DNA of 64,000 nucleotides, from NCBI RefSeq assembly GCF_001423745.1, contig NZ_LMPC01000012.1, positions 428,166-492,165 of the forward strand, read 5' to 3'. Within the stretch, counting starts at the first letter, position 1; each line of letters starts with the position of its first letter. Below the pieces are notes generated by a model that was given only the letters and a program-made list of their open reading frames with translations, did no database searches and was not told the origin of the DNA. This DNA is from Arthrobacter sp. Leaf337. GTDB taxonomy: Bacteria > Actinomycetota > Actinomycetes > Actinomycetales > Micrococcaceae. Positions 53,020-62,513 of this stretch are shown one piece after another. The position numbers and the translations under genes are program-made.

Positions 53020-55175
53020 ACGGCTGGAACCTGGACACGGCCGGTTCAATCGGCCACAACGCCGTGACCATCGTTGAAGGATCGTCTTTCTTCATTTCCG
53101 CCGGCAACGGCGACCTTGATCCCGGCATGGCCCATGGTGTTTTCTACCAGGACACAAGGATCCTGTCCCGCTGGAACCTGCTGGTGAACAACCACGTGGT
53201 GGAAGGGCTCATGGCGGTGACCCCGGAACCGTACCGGGCCGTCTTCACCGGCCGAGCGCCGCAGCCTGACGGGGCCGCCGACCGGCCCATGGTCATTGAG
53301 CGGGACCGGCAGGTGGGCGACGGCATCCGCGAGACCCTGACCGTGCGCAACTATTCCAACTCCCCGGCGCCCTGCAGCGTCAAATTGGCGGTGGAGGCGG
53401 ACTTCGCGGACCTGTTCGAGGTCAAGGCCGGCAGGAAAACCCGCCAACTGCGCCCCTCCCACCGGCCGGAAGGCGACCGGCTGGTTATCAGCGGCCGCCA
53501 CAACAACAGGTTGCTGGGCGTGACAGTACGCGCGCCCGGGGCAGACGTGAACCGCCACGGCGTGATGTACAAGGTGACTGTTCCCGCGAAGGGTTCATGG
53601 ACCGCGACCATAGTGGTGACACCCAGCTCCGACGGCAGCGAACCCGCGGGCAGGTTCTCCGCCAGCACACCGCAACACGAATCGGCTCCCGCCCTCCGCC
53701 ACCGGACCTGGGGCGCCGCTGCGCCGGTGATCAGCATGGACAACCCCTCGCTCGAAAGGATCCTGCGCCAGAGCCAGCGGGATCTGGGCTCCCTGCGGAT
53801 TGCAGACCCCGCCCATCCGGACCGCACCGTGGTCGCGGCGGGCGCACCGTGGTTCATGGCGCTCTTCGGCCGCGACTCCCTGCTTACCTCGCTGATGGCG
53901 CTTCCGGTTGATCCCGCCATTGCCCTGGGTACGCTGCAGACGCTTGCCGAATACCAGGGCCAAAAGATCAACAAGCTCACTGAGGAGGAACCCGGACGGA
54001 TCCTCCACGAGGTGCGCCTCGGTTCAGGCGCCGCCCTGTCGTTGGGCGGCGCCAAGACGTACTACGGGACGGTGGACGCCACCCCGCTGTTCGTCACCCT
54101 GCTGGGTGAAATCAGCCGCTGGGGACTGGAGCCGCGGGCCGTGCAGGAACTCCTCCCCAACGCGGACCGTGCGCTGGACTGGATCACAAACTACGGGGAC
54201 CGTGACGGGGACGGTTTTGTGGAATATGAGCGCGCCACACGGCACGGCCTCCTCAACCAGGGTTGGAAGGACTCCTACGACGGAATCAACTTTGCGGACG
54301 GGACCCTCGCCGAACCGCCCATCGCTTTGTGCGAGGTCCAGGGCTATACCTATAGCGCGTACGTGGCCCGTGCCCTGCTTGCCCTCGACGCCGGTGACGG
54401 CGCGCTTGCCCGCAGCTGGGGTGACCGTGCCGCAGCACTGAAGGAGGAGTTCAACCGCAGATTCTGGCTGCCGAAGCGCGGGTACTTCGCGGTGGCCCTG
54501 GATAAGGACAAACGGCCCGTGGATGCTTGCGCCTCCAACATGGGGCATTGCCTGTGGTCGGGAATCGTCGATGACGAGAAGGCACCCCTCGTGGCCCAGC
54601 GCCTGATGGAACCGGACATGTTTTCCGGCTGGGGTGTCCGCACATTGGCTTCGACCATGGGCGCGTTCAATCCCGTGAGTTACCACAACGGCTCCGTGTG
54701 GCCGCATGACAACGCCCTGATTGCTGCCGGGCTGATGAGGTACGGCTTCATCGAAGAATCGCAGCGGGTGGCCATGGCCCTCTTCGACGCCGCGGAGGCA
54801 TTCGGCGGCAGGCTGCCCGAGCTTTTCTGCGGTTTCCCGCGCGAATCAGGCAGGCCCCCGGTGTCCTATCCGTCGTCGTGCTCTCCGCAGGCCTGGGCGT
54901 CGGCCAGTCCCATCCACCTCATCCGCGTCCTGCTGCGCCTTGATCCTTCTGCACCTACCGGCCGGCTCTGGTTGAGCCCTGCCTTCCCGGAAGGATTCGG
55001 CTACCTGAAGAAGGAACAAGTGCCGCTGGCAGGTTCCCGCCTGACCATCGAGGTTTCGCGTAACGCCGCCCACGTGACGGGGCTGCCGGCCTCAATTGAA
55101 CTGCACCTGGGGACGCAGGAACCCCTGGCGGACCTCATCCGGGTCCGCCATGACCCCGGCCGGAGGGCCGGCTGA
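53016..55175 (+). CDS. Amylo-alpha-1,6-glucosidase family protein (glycogen-debranching-enzyme type)
   Basis: 719 aa. The N-terminal domain (1-225) is GDE_N-like: ITIVEG-type start VTIVEGSSFFISAGNGDLDP, then HGVFYQDTRILSRWNLLV. The catalytic (alpha/alpha)6 domain carries APWFMALFGRDSLLTSLMAL, YGDRDGDGFVEYERATRHGL, NQGWKDSYDGINFADG, and the C-terminal YHNGSVWPHDNALIAAGLMR. Acidic residues in GRDS and WKDS are probable catalytic positions. Such enzymes hydrolyse alpha-1,6 or related glucosidic bonds, but the natural substrate of this subfamily is not settled. It is 13 bases upstream of a GT4 gene. Confidence 0.88.
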   Translation: MNGWNLDTAGSIGHNAVTIVEGSSFFISAGNGDLDPGMAHGVFYQDTRILSRWNLLVNNHVVEGLMAVTPEPYRAVFTGRAPQPDGAADRPMVIERDRQVGDGIRETLTVRNYSNSPAPCSVKLAVEADFADLFEVKAGRKTRQLRPSHRPEGDRLVISGRHNNRLLGVTVRAPGADVNRHGVMYKVTVPAKGSWTATIVVTPSSDGSEPAGRFSASTPQHESAPALRHRTWGAAAPVISMDNPSLERILRQSQRDLGSLRIADPAHPDRTVVAAGAPWFMALFGRDSLLTSLMALPVDPAIALGTLQTLAEYQGQKINKLTEEEPGRILHEVRLGSGAALSLGGAKTYYGTVDATPLFVTLLGEISRWGLEPRAVQELLPNADRALDWITNYGDRDGDGFVEYERATRHGLLNQGWKDSYDGINFADGTLAEPPIALCEVQGYTYSAYVARALLALDAGDGALARSWGDRAAALKEEFNRRFWLPKRGYFAVALDKDKRPVDACASNMGHCLWSGIVDDEKAPLVAQRLMEPDMFSGWGVRTLASTMGAFNPVSYHNGSVWPHDNALIAAGLMRYGFIEESQRVAMALFDAAEAFGGRLPELFCGFPRESGRPPVSYPSSCSPQAWASASPIHLIRVLLRLDPSAPTGRLWLSPAFPEGFGYLKKEQVPLAGSRLTIEVSRNAAHVTGLPASIELHLGTQEPLADLIRVRHDPGRRAG

Positions 55176-55188
55176 TGTAGGAGGCACT

Positions 55189-56244
55189 ATGCATATTGGC
55201 ATCCTGGCACCACCATGGATTCCCGTTCCCCCGCCGAGCTACGGCGGGACGGAATCCGTGGTCCACACCCTTGCCGCGGGGCTCGCGGAGGCAGGGCACG
55301 ATGTTGTGCTTGCCGCCTCGAGCGACAGCACGTGTCCCGTTCCGAGGGTTCCGGGCCTCTCCGACTCGTCCGAACTCAGCATGGACTCGGGACGGCAGGA
55401 GATCCTGCACGTCCTGCGTGCCTACGAATCCATGGCGGACGTGGACATCATCCACGACCACACGCTGCTCGGTCCGCTGTGCCAGCGGGACAGGCCCGAC
55501 GTTCCCCGCGTCACCACGTTGCACGGGCCCTTCGACGACGAACTGACGCTGATCTACCGTGCCATGCAACGGGAGACAGCACTCGTGGCCATCTCGCACC
55601 ATCAGGCCTCCACGGCCTGCGGGGTAAAGGTGGACGCCGTGATCCACCACGGGATTGACGTCCGGGGCATCCGGTACAGCCCGTCGCACAACGACGGAGC
55701 ATGCTTCCTGGGACGGATGCATCCGAACAAAGGCCTCCTGCAGGCCATCATGGTGGCGCGCCGAGCGGGCATCCCGTTGCGGATCGGCGCGAAGATGCGT
55801 GAGCCGTTTGAGCTGGACTACTTCCACGACGTGATCGAACCCCTCCTGGGCGCGGACGTTGAATACCTCGGCGAGCTGGGGACGGCGGACAAATACCGGC
55901 TGCTTGGCGAGTCCGTGGCCCTCCTGAACCCGATCCAGTGGCCGGAACCTTTCGGGATGGTGATGATCGAGGCCCTGGCCACCGGCACCCCGGTGGTGGC
56001 CACCCGCCGGGGGTCCGCTCCGGAAATCATCAACGACGGCGAAACAGGGTTCCTGGCGGACAGCGTCGAGGCCCTCGCGGAGGCACTTCAGGGCGCCGCC
56101 GGGCTGCGCCGCAGCGACTGCCGGCGTGCGGCCGAGCAACGCTTCAGTTCCCAGCGGATGGTCCGCGAGTACCTCCGGTTCTACTCGGAGCTGCTCACGG
56201 GATCACAGCGGGCTGCCGAGGAAACGGCCGCCGCCGGATTCTGA
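55189..56244 (+). CDS. Family 4 glycosyltransferase
   Basis: 351 aa from the ATG at 55189, with TAGGAGG upstream. GT-B fold: IGILAPPWIPVPPPSYGGTE at the N-terminus, GRMHPNKGLLQAIMVARRAG mid-protein, and PFGMVMIEALATGTPVVATR with GSAPEIINDGETGFLA, the EX7E nucleotide-sugar motif. It transfers a sugar from a nucleotide sugar. Cotranscribed with the debranching-type enzyme; the pair may form or modify a small glucan or osmolyte, but this is inference. The last 64 bases overlap the convergent PrmC-like gene. Confidence 0.88.
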   Translation: MHIGILAPPWIPVPPPSYGGTESVVHTLAAGLAEAGHDVVLAASSDSTCPVPRVPGLSDSSELSMDSGRQEILHVLRAYESMADVDIIHDHTLLGPLCQRDRPDVPRVTTLHGPFDDELTLIYRAMQRETALVAISHHQASTACGVKVDAVIHHGIDVRGIRYSPSHNDGACFLGRMHPNKGLLQAIMVARRAGIPLRIGAKMREPFELDYFHDVIEPLLGADVEYLGELGTADKYRLLGESVALLNPIQWPEPFGMVMIEALATGTPVVATRRGSAPEIINDGETGFLADSVEALAEALQGAAGLRRSDCRRAAEQRFSSQRMVREYLRFYSELLTGSQRAAEETAAAGF

Positions 56245-57143
56245 GCCTCTGCCGGTTCTGAGCCACTGCCGGTCTGAGCGGCGCTGCCAACGGCGGCTGT
56301 GCCGATCGCTACTGTGGCGTCCACGTCCGGGTCGCTGGCCAGCCGGGCCGTAAGCCCTGCCCGTCGCATCAGTCCGATAGTCTGCCTCGCCTGCCCCCGG
56401 CTCGTTTCGATCAGCACGTGCCCGCCCGGGGCAAGCCAGGCCGGCGCCTCCGCGATGACCCTCCGCTGGATGTCCAGCCCGTCCGGACCGCCGTCCAGCG
56501 ACATCCGCGGTTCGTGCGTGCGGGCTTCCGGAGGCATGGTTCCGATCGCCGCAGTGGGCACGTAGGGGGCGTTGGCCACCACGACGGCGATTCGGCCCCT
56601 CAGCCGGGACGGCAGCGGTTCGAAGAGATCGCCCTCATGGACGTGTCCGCCAAAGGGCTCGATGTTGCTCGTGGCGCACAGTACTGCGGCCGGATCCAGA
56701 TCCGAGGCGTACAGTTCGATTCCGTCAGCCCGGGCTGCCAGTGCCACACCTACGGCCCCGGAGCCGCAGCACAGGTCCACGACGACGGCCCGCCCGGCGG
56801 CGCGCCGCCCGCCGTCGGAAGTCCCGCCGTCGTGCATGCGGAGCAGCTGCTCAGCCTGCCGGACCAGGAACTCGGTGCGGCGGCGGGGGACGAACACTCC
56901 GGTGGCGACACCGATGCGGAGTCCGCAGAATTCCGCCCAGCCTAGGATGTGCTCCAGGGGCAGGCCGGCGGCGCGCCGTTCGATCATTGTTTCCAGCTCC
57001 GCGGCCGAGGCGGCAGCGTCCGTCAGCAGGCCGGCTTCCTCCTCGGCAAACACGCAGCCTGCGGCCCTGAGGCGGCGGACGGCGTCCTCCGGATGGCCGG
57101 TCGACCCGGCCCAACCGGGCCGAAATGAGCGTTCTGGCGGCAA
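56181..57143 (-). CDS. PrmC/HemK-like protein-glutamine N5-methyltransferase
   Basis: 320 aa, TTG start with GAGGGAG upstream. An N-terminal helical domain is followed by LGWAEFCGLRIGVATGVFVP with RRRTEF, then SAM motif VVVDLCCGSGAVGVALAARA and VVVANAPYVPTAAIG. PrmC normally has NPPY; here NAPY. This subgroup is annotated as putative N5-glutamine methyltransferase, distinct from PrmC that methylates release factors. The C-terminal 40 residues are Ala/Ser-rich. Its 3' end overlaps the GT4 gene by 64 bases. Confidence 0.82.
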   Translation of the reverse strand: MPPERSFRPGWAGSTGHPEDAVRRLRAAGCVFAEEEAGLLTDAAASAAELETMIERRAAGLPLEHILGWAEFCGLRIGVATGVFVPRRRTEFLVRQAEQLLRMHDGGTSDGGRRAAGRAVVVDLCCGSGAVGVALAARADGIELYASDLDPAAVLCATSNIEPFGGHVHEGDLFEPLPSRLRGRIAVVVANAPYVPTAAIGTMPPEARTHEPRMSLDGGPDGLDIQRRVIAEAPAWLAPGGHVLIETSRGQARQTIGLMRRAGLTARLASDPDVDATVAIGTAAVGSAAQTGSGSEPAEAQNPAAAVSSAARCDPVSSSE

Positions 57144-57235
57144 GAGCAGGCTCCCTCAGCTGCGGGTCGGTGGGTCTCATGCTACCCAACGGGAGGGAAT
57201 GCAAAGCAACCTTGGGATTTGCTGGAAAAAGTCGG

Positions 57236-57249
57236 TGCAAGCGCTTACA
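57236..57249. promoter_or_regulatory. LacI-family operator upstream of the amylase
   Basis: TGCAAGCGCTTACA, one mismatch from the perfect palindrome TGTAAGCGCTTACA found upstream of lacI at 11028-11041. It lies 82 bases before the amylase start and about 90 bases upstream of the PrmC-like start. Confidence 0.75.
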
Positions 57250-57330
57250 GTTGTGACTTGGCTCTCAGATGCCGTACTCCTGCATCATCCTTCACAACAG
57301 CACCGCCGCTATCCGGAAGGTCTCCTTATC

Positions 57331-60300
57331 GTGTTTTTCCGCAGTTCACACCACAAGAATCCACTCTGCAGACAGCCGGCCAGGGGCGTCGCCGCGGTGG
57401 TCGCGGCGCTGGTTGCCGCCGCCTCGCTGGCCGCCCCGGCCCATGCGGCGCCGGAGCTGAAAGACCCCGGCGCGCCGGCGGCCTCCCACTCCCTCCGCGC
57501 ACCAGTGACGGATGAGAACTTCTACTTCGTGATGGCGGACCGCTTCAGCAACGGAAGCACCGCGAACGACGACGGCGGGCTGGGTGGCGACCCGATGGTC
57601 TCCGGCTTCGACTCGACAAAAAAGGGCTTCTACAACGGCGGCGACCTCAAGGGACTGCTGGACAAGATCGACTACATCCAGGGCCTGGGCACCACGTCCA
57701 TCTGGCTGACGCCCAGCTTCAAGAACAAGGCGGTCCAGGCGGAGGACAAGTCGGCCGGGTACCACGGGTACTGGGTCACGGACTTCACCCAGATCGACCC
57801 CCACCTTGGCACCAACGCCGAACTGAAGGCACTGATCGACGAAGCGCATTCGCGCGGGATGAAGGTCTACTTCGACATCATCACCAACCACACCGCGGAC
57901 GTGATCGGCTATGAGGAAGGCGCCCGCACGCCCTACGTTTCCAAGGACACAGCGCCATACAAAACGGCCGACGGCAAGGTGTTCGACGACCGCGACTACG
58001 CCGGAACGGACACCTTCCCGAAACTGGACCCGGAAGAGTCGTTCCCCTACACGCCGGTCCTGGACCAAGGCGAAGAGCACCTCAAGGTTCCTTCCTGGCT
58101 CAACGACCCCACGCTCTATCACAACCGCGGCGACACCACCTTCCAGGGCGAGGACTCCTTCTACGGCGATTTCTTCGGCTTGGACGACCTCTTCACGGAG
58201 AACCCGGAAGTGGTCAAGGGCATGACGGAGGTCTACGAAGACTGGATCAAGAATTTCGGCGTGGACGGCTTCCGGATCGACACCATGAAGCACGTCAATG
58301 ACGAGTTCTGGCAGGAGTTCGGGCCGAAGGTTCTAGATTTCGCCAAGGAACAGGGCAAGGACGAGTTCTTCATGTTCGGAGAAGTCTTTGACACCTCCAA
58401 GAGCTTCACCTCGCAGTTCACCACGCGCAACAAGATGCAGGCCGTGCTGGACTTCCCGTTCCAGGACGCAGCCCGCAACTTTGCCTCCCGCAGCCAGTCC
58501 GCCAGCCAGCTGGAGACGTTCTTCGCCGGCGACGACTGGTACACCGATGCCGACTCCAACGTCTATGAGCTCCCCACGTTCCTGGGCAACCACGACATGG
58601 GCCGGATCGGCAGCTTCATCGCCGCGGACAACCCCCGCGCGGACGACGCCGAACGCGTTGCCCGCGACCGGCTGGCCCACGAATTGATGTACTTCTCGCG
58701 CGGCAACCCGGTGGTGTACTACGGCGACGAACAGGGCTTCACCGGCCCCGGCGGGGACCAGGACGCGCGCCAGACCCTCTTCGCCAGCCAGGTGCCCGAA
58801 TACCTGGACGACGACCTGCTGGGCACAGATGCCAGCCACGCCACGGACAATTTCGATACCGGCCACCCGCTCTACAGCAAGATCAGCGAGCTCGCTGCCC
58901 TGACCGCTGAGCACCCTGCGCTGCGCAACGGCGCCCACCAGAACCGGTATGCCGCCGAGGGCCAGGGGATCTACGCGTTCTCCCGCACCGACGCGGAGGA
59001 CCAGCGCGAGTACGTCGTTGCCGTGAACAACAGCGGGACCGCCCAGACCGCCGCGGTGCCCACCTATATCGCCAAGCGCAACTACAGCCGGATCTACGGC
59101 GACACCGGCAGTACCGCTGCCGAGTCCAAGACGGCCGACGACGGCAAGCTCACCGTCACCGTTCCGCCGCTTTCCGCTGTGGTGTACGAGTCGTCGGGGC
59201 GGATTCCGCACTCCAAGGCGGCTCCCGCCGTCGCCCTTCAGCAGCCGGCCAAGGCGGAAGGTGACAACGGCAGGATCCGGGTGTCAGCCGACGTCGACGG
59301 TTCCTCCTTCTACGAGGTCACCTTCCAGGCGCGGACTGCGGGCGGAGAATGGGAGCCAATCGGGACGGACGACACCGCCCCGTACCAGGTGTTCCACGAC
59401 GTCACCGGGCTGAACCCCGGCACCGCTGTGGAATACCGCGCGGTGGTCCTGGACAACGGCGGAAACACCTCGCTCAGCGCCGCACGCAGCGGCACCGTTC
59501 CCGCCCCGGTCCTGGCCATGCAGAAACCGGCGGAGGGCAGCAGTGTGGACGGCAAGGTGGAAGTCAGTGCGACGGCCAGCCCGGAAAAGGCTGACTACAC
59601 CGTCAACTTCGAACGCAGTGTGGACGGCGGCGAATGGACTCCGATCGGATCGGACAGTTCCTCGCCCGCCTACACGGTCTTCGACGACCTCTCGGCGCTG
59701 GGCCTCACAGACGGCACGAAAGTCCGCTACCGGGCCACCATGTCCGTTCCGGGCGCGGAGAACGTAGTCAGCGACATCCGTACCGTGGTGGCCGGCGAGA
59801 TCCCGCAGCCGGACTCCGTGACCGTGGCGGGCAGCCTGAACTCCGAGATGGGCTGCCCGGACGACTGGCAGCCTACGTGCGCAAAGGCCCTTATGACGCT
59901 GGACCCGGCGGACAAGGTCTGGCGCATGACCGTGCCGGAACTGCCGGCGGGCACGTATGAGTTCAAGGCCGCGCTCAATGGTGGCTGGGACGAGAACTAC
60001 GGCGCTGGGGGTGCCATGAACGGTGCGAACATCGTGCTCGAGCATCCGGGAGGGTCCGTGACGTTCCGCTACGACCACACCACGCATGTGCTGAGCCCGG
60101 TCTACGCCTCACAACAGCCCGGCGCCGTGGCCGCGGCGGGGAGCATGAACTCCGAGCTGGGCTGCCCGGAGGACTGGATGCCCGCCTGCGATCAAGCGCA
60201 GCTGAAACTGGACCCGGACGATCTGGTGTGGAAGCTGTCTGTGGACCTGACCGCCGGCAACTACGAGTTCAAGGCCGCCCTGAACCGGTCGTGGGATGTA

Positions 60301-60411
60301 AGCTACGGCGCCGGCGGCTCGCCGAATGGCGCGAACATCAGCCTGGCGCACGACGGCGGCCAGCTCACCCTCCGCTACGACCACTTCACGCACGTAATGA
60401 CTGCGGAGTAG
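57331..60411 (+). CDS. Secreted alpha-amylase (GH13) with two C-terminal X25-type modules
   Basis: 1026 aa from the GTG at 57331, with GGAAGG ten bases upstream. A signal peptide (basic N-terminus, GVAAVVAALVAAASLAAPAHA) exports it. GH13 barrel: FYFVMADRFSNGSTANDDGG near residue 65; nucleophile D317 in VDGFRIDTMKH; acid E351 in FGEVFDT; stabiliser D422 in LGNHDMGR. A beta-rich domain and two Fn3-like parts follow (about 640-820), then two repeats starting VAGSLNSEMGCPDDWQPTC and AAGSMNSELGCPEDWMPAC, which match pullulanase X25 modules. It degrades starch-like glucans outside the cell. Confidence 0.92.
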   Translation: MFFRSSHHKNPLCRQPARGVAAVVAALVAAASLAAPAHAAPELKDPGAPAASHSLRAPVTDENFYFVMADRFSNGSTANDDGGLGGDPMVSGFDSTKKGFYNGGDLKGLLDKIDYIQGLGTTSIWLTPSFKNKAVQAEDKSAGYHGYWVTDFTQIDPHLGTNAELKALIDEAHSRGMKVYFDIITNHTADVIGYEEGARTPYVSKDTAPYKTADGKVFDDRDYAGTDTFPKLDPEESFPYTPVLDQGEEHLKVPSWLNDPTLYHNRGDTTFQGEDSFYGDFFGLDDLFTENPEVVKGMTEVYEDWIKNFGVDGFRIDTMKHVNDEFWQEFGPKVLDFAKEQGKDEFFMFGEVFDTSKSFTSQFTTRNKMQAVLDFPFQDAARNFASRSQSASQLETFFAGDDWYTDADSNVYELPTFLGNHDMGRIGSFIAADNPRADDAERVARDRLAHELMYFSRGNPVVYYGDEQGFTGPGGDQDARQTLFASQVPEYLDDDLLGTDASHATDNFDTGHPLYSKISELAALTAEHPALRNGAHQNRYAAEGQGIYAFSRTDAEDQREYVVAVNNSGTAQTAAVPTYIAKRNYSRIYGDTGSTAAESKTADDGKLTVTVPPLSAVVYESSGRIPHSKAAPAVALQQPAKAEGDNGRIRVSADVDGSSFYEVTFQARTAGGEWEPIGTDDTAPYQVFHDVTGLNPGTAVEYRAVVLDNGGNTSLSAARSGTVPAPVLAMQKPAEGSSVDGKVEVSATASPEKADYTVNFERSVDGGEWTPIGSDSSSPAYTVFDDLSALGLTDGTKVRYRATMSVPGAENVVSDIRTVVAGEIPQPDSVTVAGSLNSEMGCPDDWQPTCAKALMTLDPADKVWRMTVPELPAGTYEFKAALNGGWDENYGAGGAMNGANIVLEHPGGSVTFRYDHTTHVLSPVYASQQPGAVAAAGSMNSELGCPEDWMPACDQAQLKLDPDDLVWKLSVDLTAGNYEFKAALNRSWDVSYGAGGSPNGANISLAHDGGQLTLRYDHFTHVMTAE

Positions 60412-60439
60412 CGGTTCCGCTGGTGAAACAGTAAACGCA

Positions 60440-60477
60440 AAAGCAGCGCCGCCCTCTCCTGAGGGCGGCACTGCTTT
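60440..60477. terminator. Bidirectional terminator between amylase and alcohol dehydrogenase
   Basis: AAAGCAG-C-GCCGCCCTC and GAGGGCGGC-A-CTGCTTT pair with one mismatch; an A-run on one side and a T-run on the other serve both convergent genes. Confidence 0.88.
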
Positions 60478-60533
60478 CGGTTGTTACTGCTTTAGGTCGC
60501 TGACGCGGCCTGGCTAGCTCGACGCGGCCTGAG

Positions 60534-61577
60534 TTAGCTCAGGGTCGCGGTGTCGATCACAAAGCGGTACCGGACGTCGGAGGCCAGGACGCGTTCGTAG
60601 GCCTCATTGATCTTCTCGGCCGGGATGACTTCGATCTCGGCACCGAGGTTGTGCTCGGCGCAGAAGTCGAGCATTTCCTGGGTCTGGCGGATGCCGCCGA
60701 TCATGGAACCGGCGAAGGAGCGGCGGCCGCCGATGAGCGCGAACGCGTTCACCGGGAGCGGTTCCGCCGGCGCACCGACGTTCACCAGCGTGCCGTCAAG
60801 TGTCAGCAGTTGCAGGTAGGAACTGATGTCGATCGAAGCGCTGACCGTGTTGATGATCAGGTCGAAGCTGCCGGCCAGGTCGGCGAAGGTGTTTTCGTCG
60901 CTGGTGGCGTAGTAGTGGTCGGCGCCCAGTTTCAGGCCGTCTTCCTGCTTCTTAAGTGACTGGGACAGCACGGTGACCTCGGCGCCCATGGCGTGCGCGA
61001 TCTTGACGGCCATGTGGCCGAGTCCGCCGAGTCCGACGACGGCCACCTTCTTGCCCGGGCCCGCACCCCAGTGGCGCAGCGGCGAGTAGGTGGTGATGCC
61101 GGCGCAGAGAAGCGGCGCGGCGACGTCGAGCTCGATGCCTTCCGGGATCCGGACCACGAAGTCTTCGGTCACCACGACGTGGGTGGAGTAGCCGCCCTGG
61201 GTGATGGTGCCGTCGCGGTCCACTGCACCGTAGGTGCCGGTGTTGCCCTTGAGGCAGTACTGCTCCTCGCCCTTCTGGCAGTTGACGCATTCGCGGCAGG
61301 AATTCACCATGCAGCCGACGCCGACGCGGTCGCCCACGGTGTGCTTGGTGACTTCGGCGCCTACCTCGGTGACGATTCCGGCGATTTCGTGGCCCGGTGC
61401 CAGCGGGTACTGCTGGGGTCCCCAGTCACCGCGGACGGTGTGGATGTCCGAGTGGCAAATACCGGCGTACTTGATCTCGATCAACACATCGTGGGGGCCG
61501 ACGTCGCGGCGTTCGATAGTGATGGGGATCAGGTCTCCGTCAGCGGACGGGGCGGCGTAAGCGTTAGCGGTAAGCAA
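60534..61577 (-). CDS. NAD(P)-dependent zinc alcohol dehydrogenase (AdhC/YahK-like)
   Basis: 347 aa from the TTG at 61577, with GGAGAAC upstream; the in-frame ATG at 61649 would add 24 doubtful residues. Catalytic Zn motif [18 protein letters not shown] and GHEIAGIV; structural Zn Cys cluster [19 protein letters not shown]; cofactor motif [20 protein letters not shown]. Matches cinnamyl-alcohol-dehydrogenase-like, NADPH-preferring ADHs that reduce aldehydes. It neighbours an ADH remnant. Confidence 0.92.
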   Translation of the reverse strand: MLTANAYAAPSADGDLIPITIERRDVGPHDVLIEIKYAGICHSDIHTVRGDWGPQQYPLAPGHEIAGIVTEVGAEVTKHTVGDRVGVGCMVNSCRECVNCQKGEEQYCLKGNTGTYGAVDRDGTITQGGYSTHVVVTEDFVVRIPEGIELDVAAPLLCAGITTYSPLRHWGAGPGKKVAVVGLGGLGHMAVKIAHAMGAEVTVLSQSLKKQEDGLKLGADHYYATSDENTFADLAGSFDLIINTVSASIDISSYLQLLTLDGTLVNVGAPAEPLPVNAFALIGGRRSFAGSMIGGIRQTQEMLDFCAEHNLGAEIEVIPAEKINEAYERVLASDVRYRFVIDTATLS

Positions 61578-61648
61578 TATGTTCTCCAATGTTGGGTGTT
61601 CGTTGGATTCGTTGGGTATGAAGTTCGGTTCGTGGCTGAACATCAGCA

Positions 61649-61915
61649 TCAGGGACGGATCAGCACTTTGAGAGCTGTGCGGTCGGCCATCGCCCGGTAG
61701 CCGACAGCGACGTCGTCGAGGGCCACAGTGTGGTCAAACACCATGCCGGGCTGGATTGTTCCCGAGAGGATGTCCGGCATGAGTTCTTCGATGTAGGCCC
61801 GGGCCGGGGCCACGCCGCCGGTCAAGGTGATATTGCGCATCACGGTGGCAAAATTCATCGGCACATCGGTGTACTGGGCAGCTCCCACCCTACCAACGGC
61901 ACCGTCGTCGCGCAT
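61649..61915 (-). pseudogene. C-terminal remnant of a second zinc alcohol dehydrogenase
   Basis: 88 aa from the ATG at 61915, with AAAAGGA upstream. GAVGRVGAAQYTDVPMNFAT then RNITLTGGVAPARAYIEELM and [20 protein letters not shown] match only the last part of the cofactor domain of zinc-type ADHs. The catalytic domain and the first half of the Rossmann fold are absent, so it cannot be an ADH. It has a plausible start site, so it may still be translated as a short protein. Confidence 0.78.
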
Positions 61916-61958
61916 GGGAATCCTTTTAAGGTGTCGATGGATAGCTGGACCGGGCTGC

Positions 61959-62333
61959 TTAGCCGGCGTGCGCCGTCGTCGGCTGCTCATTCGCCGGCTG
62001 TTCAGCCAGCTGTTGTTCTGCAAGAACTTCCTTGAGCGCCGTAACGGCGGTGATGGCGTTCGGCCAGCCGGCGTAGAACGCAAGGTGGGTGAACATTTCG
62101 ACCAGTTCATCGGGGGTGACGCCGTTCGCGAGGGCGAGCCGCAGGTGGGAGGGCAGCTGGCCGGTGCGGTAGAGCGCCGTCAGCGCAGCAACGGTGATCA
62201 GGCTGCGGTCGCGGGGCGAGAGGCCGGGCCGTTCCCAGACATCGCCGAACAGGACATCATCGGTGAGCTGGGCTAGCTTGGGCGCGATGTCGCCCATCAA
62301 CTGCTGGGCCCGCGACGGGGTTTCTGTTGCCAT
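61959..62333 (-). CDS. Carboxymuconolactone decarboxylase family protein
   Basis: 124 aa with AAGGAGC before the ATG. All-alpha CMD fold: APKLAQLTDDVLFGDVWERP, then GLSPRDRSLITVAALTALYR, LRLALANGVTPDELVEMFTH and LAFYAGWPNAITA. There is no Cys at all, so it lacks the CxxC of AhpD peroxidases and belongs to the decarboxylase-like branch. Often found with cupin and AKR/ADH genes in one redox cassette, as here. Confidence 0.9.
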   Translation of the reverse strand: MATETPSRAQQLMGDIAPKLAQLTDDVLFGDVWERPGLSPRDRSLITVAALTALYRTGQLPSHLRLALANGVTPDELVEMFTHLAFYAGWPNAITAVTALKEVLAEQQLAEQPANEQPTTAHAG

Positions 62334-62418
62334 GGTGCTGCTCCTTAGGAAGTTTTCGCTGCCTATCCAGCAAACCCCTTAGCAACCGCGCGGGGAAGGT
62401 TCTGTTGATACAGGTACT

Positions 62419-62435
62419 GGCAGGGCCTCCCTGCC
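62419..62435. promoter_or_regulatory. Inverted repeat between CMD and cupin genes
   Basis: GGCAGGG-CCT-CCCTGCC, a perfect 7+3+7 inverted repeat in the divergent 180-base gap. The arrangement resembles the site at 48682 but the sequence differs. Confidence 0.42.
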
Positions 62436-62513
62436 GCCCTCGAAGGCTCCTAGTGTTGAACCGGTGGAATGCCGCCCCCACAGGGGCGGGCAACCAGCGA
62501 TTGAGGAGAACTG

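Noticed and set aside
56572..57330. Upstream extension of the amylase frame
   Set aside because: Antisense to the PrmC-like gene; the signal peptide and ribosome binding site put the start at 57331.
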